From JAMXLO01 sp963776505 (GTDB lineage: Bacteria > Pseudomonadota > Alphaproteobacteria > Acetobacterales > Acetobacteraceae), in assembly GCA_963776505.1 (NCBI GenBank), contig CAVZNH010000077.1, forward strand, positions 114,202-178,201: DNA of 64,000 nt, in the 5' to 3' direction. The stretch's first letter is position 1, and every line of letters begins with the position of its first letter. Both the position numbers and the translations under genes were made by a program. The notes under the pieces were generated by a model. It saw only the letters and a program-made list of their open reading frames with translations, was not told the origin of the DNA and did no database searches. Below are positions 17,824 through 25,896 of the stretch, piece by piece.

Positions 17824-18669
17824 TCAATGGGCCAGGAAGTCGCGGATGGCCGCCGCAATCTCCGCGGCATGCGTTTCCAGCGCGAAGTGACCGGTGTCGA
17901 AGAAGCGCACGATCGCGTCCGGGATGTCGCGCTTGAACGCCTCGGCGCCCGGCGGCAGGAAGAACGGGTCGTTCTTGCCCCACACCGCCAGTAAACGCGG
18001 CTTGTGTGTCCGGAAATACTGCTGGAAGGCTGGGTAGAGCGCGACATTGCTCTTGTAGTCACCAAACAGGTCGAGCTGCAGCTCATCGGCGCCCGGCCGA
18101 GTGAGATAATAATTGTCGAGCGAGTAGCCGTCCGGCGAAACCCTTGTCGCGTCGGGAACGCCGTGCGTGTACTGCCAGACGGTCGTCTCGGGCGTCAGGA
18201 AGGCGCGCAGCGCCTCGCGATTGGCGGCGGACGCGTCCCGCCAATAGGCCCGGATCGGATTCCAGCCGTCGCTCAGCCCCTCCTCATAGGCATTGCCGTT
18301 CTGCGAGATGATTGCCGTGATCCGGTCCGGGTGCCTGACCGCAAGCCGGAACCCGGTCGGCGCGCCGTAGTCGAAGACGTAGAGCGCGTAGCGGTCGAAG
18401 CCGATAATGTCGGTGAAGCGGTCGATCGCGTCGGCGAGCCGATCGAACGTTGCGCGGCCCTCCGGCGCGTCAGATTTGCCGAAGCCCGGCAGATCGGGGG
18501 CGACGATGTGGAAGCGGTCAGCCAGGAGTGGGATGAGATCGCGGAACATATGGCTGGCGCTCGGGAAGCCGTGCAGTAGCAACAGCTTCGGTGCGGCGGG
18601 CGCACCCGCCTCGCGATAGAAGATGGTGCGACCGTCCGCGTTGGCGGTGCGATAGTTGATGGCAGTCAT
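17824..18669 (-). CDS. Alpha/beta hydrolase of the epoxide hydrolase/haloalkane dehalogenase group (Asp nucleophile)
   Basis: A 281-residue alpha/beta hydrolase. Oxyanion region LLLLHGFPSASHMFRDLIP, nucleophile elbow ALYVFDYGAPTGF with Asp instead of Ser (the hallmark of the epoxide hydrolase and haloalkane/haloacetate dehalogenase branch), cap domain about residues 130-200 (WNPIRAYWRDAS, TVWQYTHGVPD), acid in VWGKNDPFFLP and catalytic His in DTGHFALETHA. The residue after the nucleophile is Tyr, not the Trp of halide-binding haloalkane dehalogenases, so I would not call dehalogenation. Second gene of the operon, between the first hydrolase and the HAD protein. Confidence 0.88.
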   Translation of the reverse strand: MTAINYRTANADGRTIFYREAGAPAAPKLLLLHGFPSASHMFRDLIPLLADRFHIVAPDLPGFGKSDAPEGRATFDRLADAIDRFTDIIGFDRYALYVFDYGAPTGFRLAVRHPDRITAIISQNGNAYEEGLSDGWNPIRAYWRDASAANREALRAFLTPETTVWQYTHGVPDATRVSPDGYSLDNYYLTRPGADELQLDLFGDYKSNVALYPAFQQYFRTHKPRLLAVWGKNDPFFLPPGAEAFKRDIPDAIVRFFDTGHFALETHAAEIAAAIRDFLAH

Positions 18670-18708
18670 GTCAGTTTTCCTTCGCTGAAGGGTAGCGACC
18701 TGCTCGCG

Positions 18709-19404
18709 TCAGCCGGCGACGGCCTGGTCGATCGCCTCGCGGATGATGTCCACGACGACGGACGGCGCGGTCACCAGCGGCATGTGATCGACGGGATGCG
18801 AGCGCGTTCGAGCCTGCATGCGCTCTGCCATGAAGCGCTGGTTTTCCTGGTCGATCATGCGGTCCTGCTCGGCCACGAGGAACCAGGTCGGCCGGTCCTT
18901 CCACAGCGGCCGCCCCACCGCGACGGTGATGCAGGCGGGCGAGATCGGCCGCTGCACCGCCGCCAGCATGGCTAGTTCCTCTGCGGTGGCATGCTGCGCG
19001 AAGGCAGTGGCGAAGGCCGCCTCCGGCAGCCAGATCAGCCCGTGGCCGTCGGGCGCGAGCTTGGGCGCCTCCGGATGCGGTTTGGTCCGGTAGAAGACAT
19101 CCGCGACCGTCTCGCCCTCGTCTGGGGCGAGTGCGGCGACGTAGACCAGCGCCTTCACCTCTTCGCCGCGGGTCGCCGCGATCACGGCACCCGCATAGGC
19201 GTGGCCGACGAGAACAACCGGCCCCGTCACACGCTCAAGGGTTCGATCAAGCGCCGCCACGTCATCGCGGAACGAGGCCAGAGGCAGCGGCGCCGCCACC
19301 ACCTTGATGCCGTCGGCCGCCAACGGCCCGATGATCTTTGCCCAGCTGGACCCGTCGGCCCAGGCGCCATGGACCAGCACAACGGTCAGATCGTTGGAGG
19401 ACAT
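18709..19404 (-). CDS. Alpha/beta hydrolase, EstC/salicylate-esterase-like, lacking the nucleophilic Ser
   Basis: A 231-residue small alpha/beta hydrolase without a cap: VVLVHGAWADGSSWAKIIGPL at the oxyanion loop, the elbow VVLVGHAYAGAVIAATRG, acid region FLVAEQDRMIDQ and C-terminal His in VDHMPLVTAPS. In most relatives the elbow reads GHSYGG; here Ser is Ala (GHAYAG) and the following Gly is Ala too. The remaining triad positions look normal, so it may catalyse a Ser-independent reaction (as in hydroxynitrile-lyase or cofactor-free variants) or only bind ligand. First gene of the operon, divergent from the CGNR regulator with an inverted repeat between them. Confidence 0.85.
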   Translation of the reverse strand: MSSNDLTVVLVHGAWADGSSWAKIIGPLAADGIKVVAAPLPLASFRDDVAALDRTLERVTGPVVLVGHAYAGAVIAATRGEEVKALVYVAALAPDEGETVADVFYRTKPHPEAPKLAPDGHGLIWLPEAAFATAFAQHATAEELAMLAAVQRPISPACITVAVGRPLWKDRPTWFLVAEQDRMIDQENQRFMAERMQARTRSHPVDHMPLVTAPSVVVDIIREAIDQAVAG

Positions 19405-19436
19405 TGGCCTCTCCTTTTGAACAGGAGCGGAATGTT

Positions 19437-19469
19437 GGTAACCCGTTTATTTATGCTAAGACGGTTACC
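19437..19469. promoter_or_regulatory. Inverted repeat, probable operator between the hydrolase operon and the CGNR regulator
   Basis: GGTAACCCG at 19437-19445 and CGGTTACC at 19462-19469 form an inverted repeat with a 16-base AT-rich spacer, centred in the 84-base gap between the divergent starts at 19404 and 19489. The geometry suits a dimeric regulator controlling both directions. The CGNR protein encoded next to it is the obvious candidate; that assignment is inferred. Confidence 0.65.
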
Positions 19470-19488
19470 CTAGAGCTGTAACTTGTCA

Positions 19489-20193
19489 ATGACCGCTGGA
19501 GAGGTTATTTCGTCGCCGACGGTTCACGGGTGGGTGATCAGGTACATGGGCAACCGGCCCCCCGCGGTTTTCGTAGGCGGTGCACCAGGGTTGGATTTCC
19601 TGAATTCGATCGCGACCCCGATCGACACTCCCGTCGACTGGATCGACGACGGCGAGGGCCTGCTATTCTGGCTGGAGCAAGCGAAACTCGTGCCGATCGA
19701 GGCGATCAGCAGCATTCGCGCGCACGCGCTTCCGGGCGAGCTCGACAAGGTGGCGGATCAGGCCAGGACCCTGCGCGAGTGGTTCAGAGGCTTTGTGCGC
19801 CGACACAAGGGGCGCTCTCTGGCAGCGGAGGCCTTCGCAGAGCTGGGGCCGCTGAACCGACTGCTCGAGCGCGACCAAACCTTCACCCGGATCATTCCCC
19901 TGCGCGCGGGCCGGAACGGGCCCTTCCAGCTTCAGACGGTCCGCAGATGGCGGACCCCTGAGGCCCTTCTGCTCCCGATCGGGGAAGCGCTGGCACAGCT
20001 TGTCTGTGCGGAGGATTTCTCCAACGTGAAGTCCTGCGAGGGCCATCCCTGCACGCTCTTTTTTGCCGACCACACGCGAGGTCGCGCACGACGGTGGTGC
20101 AGCATGGCGATATGTGGCAACCGAGCGAAGCAGGCCGCGCACCGCCACCGCGCGAAGGCGCACCGAGGTTCGATCGAAGATTTAGGCCGCTGA
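19489..20193 (+). CDS. CGNR zinc-finger transcriptional regulator (ABATE domain)
   Basis: About 234 residues. The N-terminal ABATE (stress-responsive, presumed ligand-binding) domain begins FVGGAPGLDFLNSIAT, and the C-terminal CGNR zinc finger shows the full ligand set: VKSCEGHPCTLFFADHTRGRARRWCSMAICGNRAKQ, where C-x(4)-C, a later C and CGNR supply the zinc ligands. The start is ambiguous: TTG at 19483, ATG at 19489 or ATG at 19546 (MGNRPP), the last closest to the conserved domain. Divergent to the hydrolase operon and likely its regulator. Confidence 0.88.
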   Translation: MTAGEVISSPTVHGWVIRYMGNRPPAVFVGGAPGLDFLNSIATPIDTPVDWIDDGEGLLFWLEQAKLVPIEAISSIRAHALPGELDKVADQARTLREWFRGFVRRHKGRSLAAEAFAELGPLNRLLERDQTFTRIIPLRAGRNGPFQLQTVRRWRTPEALLLPIGEALAQLVCAEDFSNVKSCEGHPCTLFFADHTRGRARRWCSMAICGNRAKQAAHRHRAKAHRGSIEDLGR

Positions 20194-20241
20194 ATTGACC
20201 ACAAACGTTGGGGTGCCTTCTGGGGCGTCGGAGCGGTCTTC

Positions 20242-21360
20242 TCAGAACAGCGTCATCTGCGCCTGCGCCGTCCGCACCTTCCCATCCTCCGGCACAGCGA
20301 ACCTCCCGCAATCGAGTCCCTCGCGCGCCTCATCCAGACCCCATTGCCGCGTCGCCCGCATGAACCGGCGCAGCAACAGATCGGCATACACGCCCTGTCC
20401 CGCGAACCGATGATGAAACCGCGCATCGCTCAACGCGCCGGACCGTGTCTCGCGGATCAGGTTGAGCACGTGCTTCGCCCGATCGGGAAAGTGCGTCGCC
20501 AGCCAGTCCTCGAACATCTGCCGCAGCTCGTGCGGCAAGCGCAGCAGCACGTAGCCGGCATGACGCGCGCCGGCGCGGGCCGCCGCCTCGACGATCTTCT
20601 CCATCTCGGCGTCGTTCAGTCCCGGGATCATCGGCGCCACCATCACCCCCGACGGCACGCCGGCCCGCGTCAGCTCGGCGATCGCATGCAGGCGCCGCTC
20701 CGGCGTCGCCGCACGCGGCTCCATCCGACGAGCGAGCGCCGCGTCCAGCGTGGTGACAGATACATACACACGCGCCAGCCGGCGCTGTGCCATCGAGCTC
20801 AGGATGTCGAGGTCGCGCAGCACGCCCGCCGACTTCGTGACGATGCCGACCGGATGATTGAACCGGTCCAGCACCTGAAGCACCGATCGCGTCAGCTTCA
20901 TCGTCCGCTCGACGGGCTGATACGGATCGGTATTCGACCCCAGCGCCAGCGTGCGTGCTTTGTATCCCGCCTTGCGCAGCTCCTTCTCCAGCAGCTCCGC
21001 CACATCCGGCTTGAAGATCAGCTTGGTCTCGAAATCGAGCCCCGGCGAGTAGCCGAGATACGCGTGCGTCGGTCGCGCATAGCAGTAGATGCAGCCATGT
21101 TCGCAGCCACGATACGGATTGACGGCACGGTCGAAGCCGATGTCTGGCGAACTGTTCCAGGCGATCGCCGACTTCGTCGCATCGCGCGTCAGCGTGGTGG
21201 TAAGCTTCGGCAGCTCGCCGAACTCGGCGCTCAGCGTGTCCCAGCCGTCGTCGAACGGGCTGATCACCTGGCTGTCGAAGCGCACCGGCGGATTGGTGAC
21301 AGCGCCACGACCCTTGCGGGCGAGCGAGGGCATGTTGCCAGCATCAGGCTGATCGCGCAT
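20242..21360 (-). CDS. PA0069-family radical SAM protein
   Basis: A 372-residue radical SAM enzyme of the PA0069/SplB-like group. The 4Fe-4S site is CEHGCIYCYARPTHAYLG (Cys-X3-Cys-X2-Cys), with LGSNTDPYQPVER and the conserved KSAGVLRDLDIL following. N-terminal NPPVRFDSQVISPFDDGWDTL and the C-terminal RFHHRFAGQGVYADLL are typical of this group. The biological reaction is not established; the name spore-photolyase-like reflects fold similarity only. It stands alone, convergent with the CGNR gene (48 bases apart) and divergent from a glycosyltransferase. Confidence 0.9.
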   Translation of the reverse strand: MRDQPDAGNMPSLARKGRGAVTNPPVRFDSQVISPFDDGWDTLSAEFGELPKLTTTLTRDATKSAIAWNSSPDIGFDRAVNPYRGCEHGCIYCYARPTHAYLGYSPGLDFETKLIFKPDVAELLEKELRKAGYKARTLALGSNTDPYQPVERTMKLTRSVLQVLDRFNHPVGIVTKSAGVLRDLDILSSMAQRRLARVYVSVTTLDAALARRMEPRAATPERRLHAIAELTRAGVPSGVMVAPMIPGLNDAEMEKIVEAAARAGARHAGYVLLRLPHELRQMFEDWLATHFPDRAKHVLNLIRETRSGALSDARFHHRFAGQGVYADLLLRRFMRATRQWGLDEAREGLDCGRFAVPEDGKVRTAQAQMTLF

Positions 21361-21431
21361 GGTGTGTTCCCCGTTCGTTCACACAGAAAACTGGCAAACC
21401 CATGCCGGGCAGTCAAGAACAATAGTGGAAC

Positions 21432-22073
21432 ATGCTCTCGGTCGTGATCCCCACGCTGAACGCCGCGGCTTCATTGGCCGGGACACTGGCGTCGGTCGTT
21501 GAGGCCGACGAGATTGTGGTCGTGGACGGCGGCAGCAGCGACGGAACACAGGCGCTGGCGGCCTCGCTGGGGGCGCGTGTGCTGGGGGCGACCCGCGGAC
21601 GCGGAACGCAATTGGCGGCCGGCGTGGCCGCTGCGCACGGCGAATGGCTGCTGTTGCTGCACGCCGATACGCGACTGAACCCGGGATGGCGGCAGGCTCC
21701 GCTGAACCCCACCCGCGCCGGCTATTTCCGCTTCGCGCTGGACACCGATGATCCTCGCGCACGCCGGCTGGAGCGGCTGGTCGCCTGGCGTTGCCGGGTG
21801 CTCGCACTGCCCTATGGCGACCAGGGCCTGCTGATCCATCGCGATCTGCTGGCGGCTGTGGGCGGGATACGGCCGCTGCCGCTGATGGAGGACGTCGACC
21901 TCGTCCGCCGCCTCGGCCACCGGCGCCTCATGCCACTGGATGCAACTGCGGTCACCTCAGCCCAGAAGTGGCAGCGGCAGGGTTGGTATCGCCGCTCGCT
22001 GCGCAATCTAGCCTGCCTGACGCTCTACTTCGCCGGTGTTCCCCCGCGGCACATCGCACGGCTCTACCGATGA
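21432..22073 (+). CDS. TIGR04283-type GT2 glycosyltransferase
   Basis: A 213-residue single-domain GT2 glycosyltransferase: MLSVVIPTLNAAASLAGTL, EIVVVDGGSSDGTQ, LLLLHADTRLNPGW (DxD-like HAD motif), ALPYGDQGLLIHRDLLAAVGG, LPLMEDVDLVRRL. This matches the family often labelled arsenosugar biosynthesis glycosyltransferase; a tight pair with a DUF2064 protein (next gene, ATGA overlap) is the usual arrangement. The other arsenosugar genes are not here, so the pathway label should be treated with caution. Confidence 0.88.
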   Translation: MLSVVIPTLNAAASLAGTLASVVEADEIVVVDGGSSDGTQALAASLGARVLGATRGRGTQLAAGVAAAHGEWLLLLHADTRLNPGWRQAPLNPTRAGYFRFALDTDDPRARRLERLVAWRCRVLALPYGDQGLLIHRDLLAAVGGIRPLPLMEDVDLVRRLGHRRLMPLDATAVTSAQKWQRQGWYRRSLRNLACLTLYFAGVPPRHIARLYR

Positions 22074-22661
22074 AGGACACGGTGGTGGTCTTCGCCCGGG
22101 CCCCACGCCTCGGCGCCGTCAAGCGGCGGTTGGCACGCGAGATCGGTGATCGCGCCGCCTTGCGGTTCCACGTCGCGACGATGACCCGATTGGTGCGTGC
22201 CCTCGCGGCTGACAGGCGCTTCCGCACCGTGCTCGCCGTCACGCCAGACCACGCCCGCTTCCGCCTGCCTGCCCGCGTGCCACGCCTGGTCGCAGGGCAG
22301 GGGCGACCTCGGCGTCCGCATGCATCGCGCCTTCTGGCGGTTTCGCCACGGCCGCGTGCTGATCATCGGCTGCGACATCCCCGATGCCACGCCGCTCGAC
22401 GCGCACGCAGCCTTCCGAGCCCTTGGCAGTGCCCAGGCCGCCTTTGGCCCAGCGGCAGACGGCGGCTATTGGCTGGTCGCAATGTCGCCGCGCCGTCCCG
22501 CGCGACCGTTCGCCTCGGTGCGCTGGTCCACCGAGTTCGCGCTGGCCGACACGCTGGCCAACTTCGCCGGCCGGCGCATCGCCCTGCTGCGCACCCTGCA
22601 CGACGTGGACACCGCCGCGGATTGGCACAGGTCGCGCCCGGCGGAACGGCCCTGGCGATAA
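22070..22661 (+). pseudogene. TIGR04282/DUF2064 nucleotidyl/glycosyl transferase-like protein, one frameshift
   Basis: Partner of the preceding gene, sharing ATGA. The N-terminus MKDTVVVFARAPRLGAVKRRLAREIG is the family start; around 22285-22295 the frame changes by one base (the run AGGGCAGGGGCGACC is a likely slip site) and continues with GRGDLGVRMHRAFW, VLIIGCDIPDATPLDAHAAF, AAFGPAADGGYWLVAM and FASVRWSTEFALADTL to RPAERPWR. Rejoined length about 196 residues is normal, and all conserved blocks are kept. A G-run miscall is as likely as a real mutation. Confidence 0.8.
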
Positions 22662-22738
22662 TCCGGCGGCGTGGCCAGCGGCTTCTGAAATTCGATTGGG
22701 GGTGGGAAGCGGACTGTGACGCGGTCGTCGGAGCCTGA

Positions 22739-23401
22739 CTAAGACGCTCGCTGGTCTGACCCCTTTTCTGTTCTCTTCGCGTCGGCCGCCTCGAAAAGAG
22801 TGATCTGGTCGGCTTGCGCCGTCTTGAATGAGGGGCGATCGGTTGCGCGGGTTACATAGGCCTCGGTCGCCGGCCTGTCGCCGAAAGCGCGGACCTTCGG
22901 CACCCGAAGCGCATCCGCCATCAGCAGGTCTGCGACAGTGAAGCGGCCGGCCGCCAGCCATTCTCGCTCGCTCAGTATCTTTTCGAGATGGTCGAGGCGC
23001 TGGCCCATCCACCCGGTAAGTTCATTGTCCTCATCGCCGCACATTTTCAGGAACCACCACGGTACGGTCACCATCTCAATCGAGTTGAGCGCGGCGATGG
23101 TCCATTGCAGTGTTTCCGCTTCGCCAACCGGATCACGCGGCATTAGCTTGTCGCTTTTACGCGCCAGATGCAGCAGCCCCGCACCGCTTTCGAATATCTC
23201 GAGCTCTCCGTCGTTCAGGAAGGGAACTTGGCCAAATGGCTGGCGCGCAAGATGATTGGTCTCGCGACCGTCGAAGGGGACCGTCCGGACGGCGTAGCTG
23301 AGATCAGCTTCCTCACACGCCCATCTCAACCTCAGATCACGCACAAAGCCACGAGCGCCTTCAGGCACCCAGTCATAGGTCCAGATGATCAGTTCGCTCA
23401 T
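22739..23401 (-). CDS. Glutathione S-transferase family protein
   Basis: A 220-residue GST-fold protein. The start at 23401 (MSELIIWTYDWVPEGARGFVRDL) fits the thioredoxin-like domain; upstream codons are not family-like. N-terminal domain with RTVPFDGRETNHLARQPFGQVPFLNDGELEIFESGA (cis-Pro VPFL and ES for the glutathione gamma-Glu), all-alpha C-terminal domain from about residue 90 with the N-capping motif FTVADLLMADALR. The N-terminal active-site position has no Cys. Substrate unknown. Downstream 23402-23658 holds no gene that I can support. Confidence 0.85.
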   Translation of the reverse strand: MSELIIWTYDWVPEGARGFVRDLRLRWACEEADLSYAVRTVPFDGRETNHLARQPFGQVPFLNDGELEIFESGAGLLHLARKSDKLMPRDPVGEAETLQWTIAALNSIEMVTVPWWFLKMCGDEDNELTGWMGQRLDHLEKILSEREWLAAGRFTVADLLMADALRVPKVRAFGDRPATEAYVTRATDRPSFKTAQADQITLFEAADAKRTEKGSDQRAS

Positions 23402-23658
23402 CGCAGCAAACCCTTCCCGTATTAGTCGCAAAAACCAGCCCGCCGCCCCAATCGGCTGGCCCCCATGGGTCGTTGGCGCGGGCCGCCGCCCCGCGACCGG
23501 ACTTCGCGAGGTCGCCTGTCAATGGGGGTGGCGAGACGCCGCACCCCAGGACTTGGCCAAACAGAGCAAATCGCCGTAAATCAATATGTTGAAAGCGAGC
23601 GGAGGCAGGTCGTTGCCTGCCCACCCCCGTTCTTGCACAGCCTGAGGAGAAACCCCCT

Positions 23659-24345
23659 ATGCCCGCGCTACGGATCGGTCTGTTGCTGTTCCCGCGCATG
23701 ACTCAGCTCGACCTGACGGGCCCCTTCGAGGTGTTCGCGCGGCTGCCCGATGCCCAGGTGCTGCTGCTGTGGAAGACGCTGGAACCGATCGAGGCGGATT
23801 CCGGCTTGCGTCTGCTGCCCTATGCCACGCTGCGCGACTGTCCGCCGCTCGATGTCGTGTGCGTGCCCGGCGGGCCTGGCGTCAACGCGCTGATGGAGGA
23901 TCCCGAAATCCTCGACTGGCTGCGACGGCAGGCGGAGCACGCGCGCTACGTCAGCTCGGTCTGCAGCGGCTCGCTGGTATTGGGCGCCGCCGGCCTGCTG
24001 CGCGGCAGGCGGGCGACGTCGCACTGGGGCGCCCGCGATCTGCTCCCCGCATTCGGCGCGACTCCCACCGTCGGCCGGGTGGTGCGCGACGGCAACCTGT
24101 TCACCGGCGGCGGCGTCACTGCCGGCATCGATTTCGCGTTGACCATGGTCGCCGAACTCGCCGGGCCGCAAATCGCCCAGGCAATCCAGTTGCAGATCGA
24201 ATACGCGCCGGCACCGCCGTTCGATGCGGGAACCCCCGAGGCGGCGCACGCCGACGTCGTCCAGGCGGCACGCGCACGCGGTGCCGCCATGCGTGAGGCC
24301 CGCGAGGCGATCGTGGCTCGGATAACTACGCCGCCGCCGTCCTGA
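23659..24345 (+). CDS. DJ-1/PfpI family protein, isonitrile hydratase-like
   Basis: A 228-residue class I glutamine amidotransferase-like (DJ-1/PfpI) protein. IGLLLFPRMTQLDLTGPFEVFARLP and the nucleophile elbow YVSSVCSGSLVLGAAGLLRGRRATSHW match isonitrile hydratase (InhA), which hydrates isonitriles to N-substituted formamides: the Cys in SVCSGS and the Asp in QLDLTGP are the expected catalytic residues. A following AraC-type DNA-binding domain is absent, so it is an enzyme and not a GlxA-type regulator. Its 3' end overlaps the convergent moaB gene by 20 bases. An N-formamide product would be formally compatible with the amidase at 12615, but the genes are far apart. Confidence 0.87.
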   Translation: MPALRIGLLLFPRMTQLDLTGPFEVFARLPDAQVLLLWKTLEPIEADSGLRLLPYATLRDCPPLDVVCVPGGPGVNALMEDPEILDWLRRQAEHARYVSSVCSGSLVLGAAGLLRGRRATSHWGARDLLPAFGATPTVGRVVRDGNLFTGGGVTAGIDFALTMVAELAGPQIAQAIQLQIEYAPAPPFDAGTPEAAHADVVQAARARGAAMREAREAIVARITTPPPS

Positions 24346-24874
24346 GGTGTTCCTGTAGCCGCGGCATCAGCTCCACCAGGTTGCAGGGCCGGAACCGGTT
24401 GTCGAGCTGAAACACCAATATGTCGTCCCATGCGTCCTTCACCGCGCCGGTGCTGCCGGGAAGCGCGAAAAGGTAGGTCCCGCCAGCCACACCGCCGAGC
24501 GCGCGCGACTGCATGGTCGACGTGCCGATCTTCTGGTAGCTCAGCATGCGGAACAGCTCGCCAAAGCCCTCGATCCGCTTCTCCAGCACGCGGTCGAATG
24601 CCTCAGGCGTGACGTCGCGCCCGGTGATGCCGGTGCCGCCCGTCGTGATGACAACATCGATCTCGCCATCGGCGATCCAGGCGCGCAGATGGCGCTCGAT
24701 CGCACCCGCATCGTCCTTCTCGATCGCCCGCGTCGCGACCCGATGGCCGGCTTTGGCGATCCGCTCGGCCAGCGCGTCGCCTGAGGTGTCGTTGGCCAGC
24801 GTGCGTGTGTCCGACACCGTGAGGACGGCGATGTTCACCGGGATGAACGGTCTGGTCTCGTCAATTCGTGCCAT
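24326..24874 (-). CDS. moaB: Molybdenum cofactor biosynthesis protein MoaB
   Basis: A 182-residue MoaB/MogA-fold protein that adenylylates molybdopterin. The start at 24874 (MARIDETRPFIPVNIAVLTVSDTR) is preceded by AGGAG. Motifs: VLTVSDTRTLANDTSG, VVITTGGTGITGRDVTPEAF (molybdopterin-binding GGTG) and GGTYLFALPGSTGAVKDAW. Length and motifs are those of MoaB and not of the larger MoeA. Other cofactor genes are not nearby. Confidence 0.93.
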   Translation of the reverse strand: MARIDETRPFIPVNIAVLTVSDTRTLANDTSGDALAERIAKAGHRVATRAIEKDDAGAIERHLRAWIADGEIDVVITTGGTGITGRDVTPEAFDRVLEKRIEGFGELFRMLSYQKIGTSTMQSRALGGVAGGTYLFALPGSTGAVKDAWDDILVFQLDNRFRPCNLVELMPRLQEHLRTAAA

Positions 24875-24928
24875 GGGAGCCATCTCCTGACCTAACAATG
24901 CAAATGCGGCGGCCGCGCCTGCACCGCA

Positions 24929-25813
24929 CTAAGCCGCCTGTGCCATGACAAGTCCATCGGACGCGCAGGCGAGAAATGCCCGCAGCGCGCTGGATATGAA
25001 CCTCTGGCGATGGCGCACGACTACCGTATCCACCATCGCGTCGCCGCGCGGCAGTGTGTGGGCACTCACTCGGCCAGCCTCGCAAACGCCGCCAACCAGC
25101 GCGCGCGGCAGCAGGGTGATGCCAAGACCGGCGCTGACGCATCCGAAGATCGCCTCCAACGTGCCGAACTCCAACTGTCGTTGCACGACGATGCCGCGGC
25201 GCGCCAGCAGCGTTTCCAGCATCTGCCGGTACGAACACCCCGCGCGGAGCACAACCAGCCGCACTTCGCCGGCGTCCAGCGCGGCGTCAAGTGACGCGAC
25301 ATGAGGAGCCGCCAGCACGACCAGTTCCTCGCGAAACATCGTCCGCTCTTCGAGGTCGGGATGCGCCACCGGCCCACAGACGAACGCAGCGTCCACACGC
25401 TGTTCCAGCACCTGCTCGATCAGCTCGCAGGTGGTGCCGGTCCGCAGCACGAGATCGACCGCGGCATTGTCAGCCGCAAAGCGCGTCAGCAACGGCGTCA
25501 GGCGCAATGCGGCGGTCGTCTCGAGCGCCCCGATCGTCAGGGTGCCACGCGGCGCGCCGTCGTCGCGGGCAGCGTGCATGGCATCCGCCAGCAGCCGCGA
25601 CAACTCGCCGGCGTAAGGCAGCAGCCGGCGACCCGCCTGGGTCAGGCTGACACCACGGCTGTGGCGCTCGAACAGCGTGCAGCCGACCTCAGCCTCCAGC
25701 GCCTGGATGCGCGCAGTCACGTTGGACTGCACGGTGTTCAGCTCGGTCGCCGCCCGGTTCATGCCACCGAGGCGGGCCACCGCCTCGAACACTCTGAGAT
25801 CCCGGGCGTCCAT
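24929..25813 (-). CDS. LysR family transcriptional regulator
   Basis: About 294 residues, start at the ATG at 25813 (MDARDLRVFEAVARLGGMNRAATELNTVQSNVTARIQALE). N-terminal winged helix about 1-60, LysR substrate-binding domain from about 90 (TLTIGALETTAALRLTPLLTRF, GLGITLLPRALVGG). Divergent from the MFS transporter gene with 83 bases between, the usual arrangement for a LysR regulator and its target. The inducer is unknown. An in-frame GTG nine bases upstream is possible. Confidence 0.9.
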   Translation of the reverse strand: MDARDLRVFEAVARLGGMNRAATELNTVQSNVTARIQALEAEVGCTLFERHSRGVSLTQAGRRLLPYAGELSRLLADAMHAARDDGAPRGTLTIGALETTAALRLTPLLTRFAADNAAVDLVLRTGTTCELIEQVLEQRVDAAFVCGPVAHPDLEERTMFREELVVLAAPHVASLDAALDAGEVRLVVLRAGCSYRQMLETLLARRGIVVQRQLEFGTLEAIFGCVSAGLGITLLPRALVGGVCEAGRVSAHTLPRGDAMVDTVVVRHRQRFISSALRAFLACASDGLVMAQAA

Positions 25814-25896
25814 GCGTGCCACCTATCTGTTACAGCGATCGCACTTATCATATCAAATCGCTTCTTGGAATTGTGCGCACGACTTATGTGCGCCCC

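Noticed and set aside
17101..18669. Haloalkane/haloacid degradation pathway
   Set aside because: Attractive from the family names, but both enzymes lack residues tied to halide chemistry; reported only as an operon of unknown substrate.
20242..22661. Arsenosugar biosynthesis locus
   Set aside because: The two transferases carry that family name, but the neighbouring radical SAM protein is of the PA0069 type and not ArsS, and no arsenic methyltransferase is present; the pathway is not supported.
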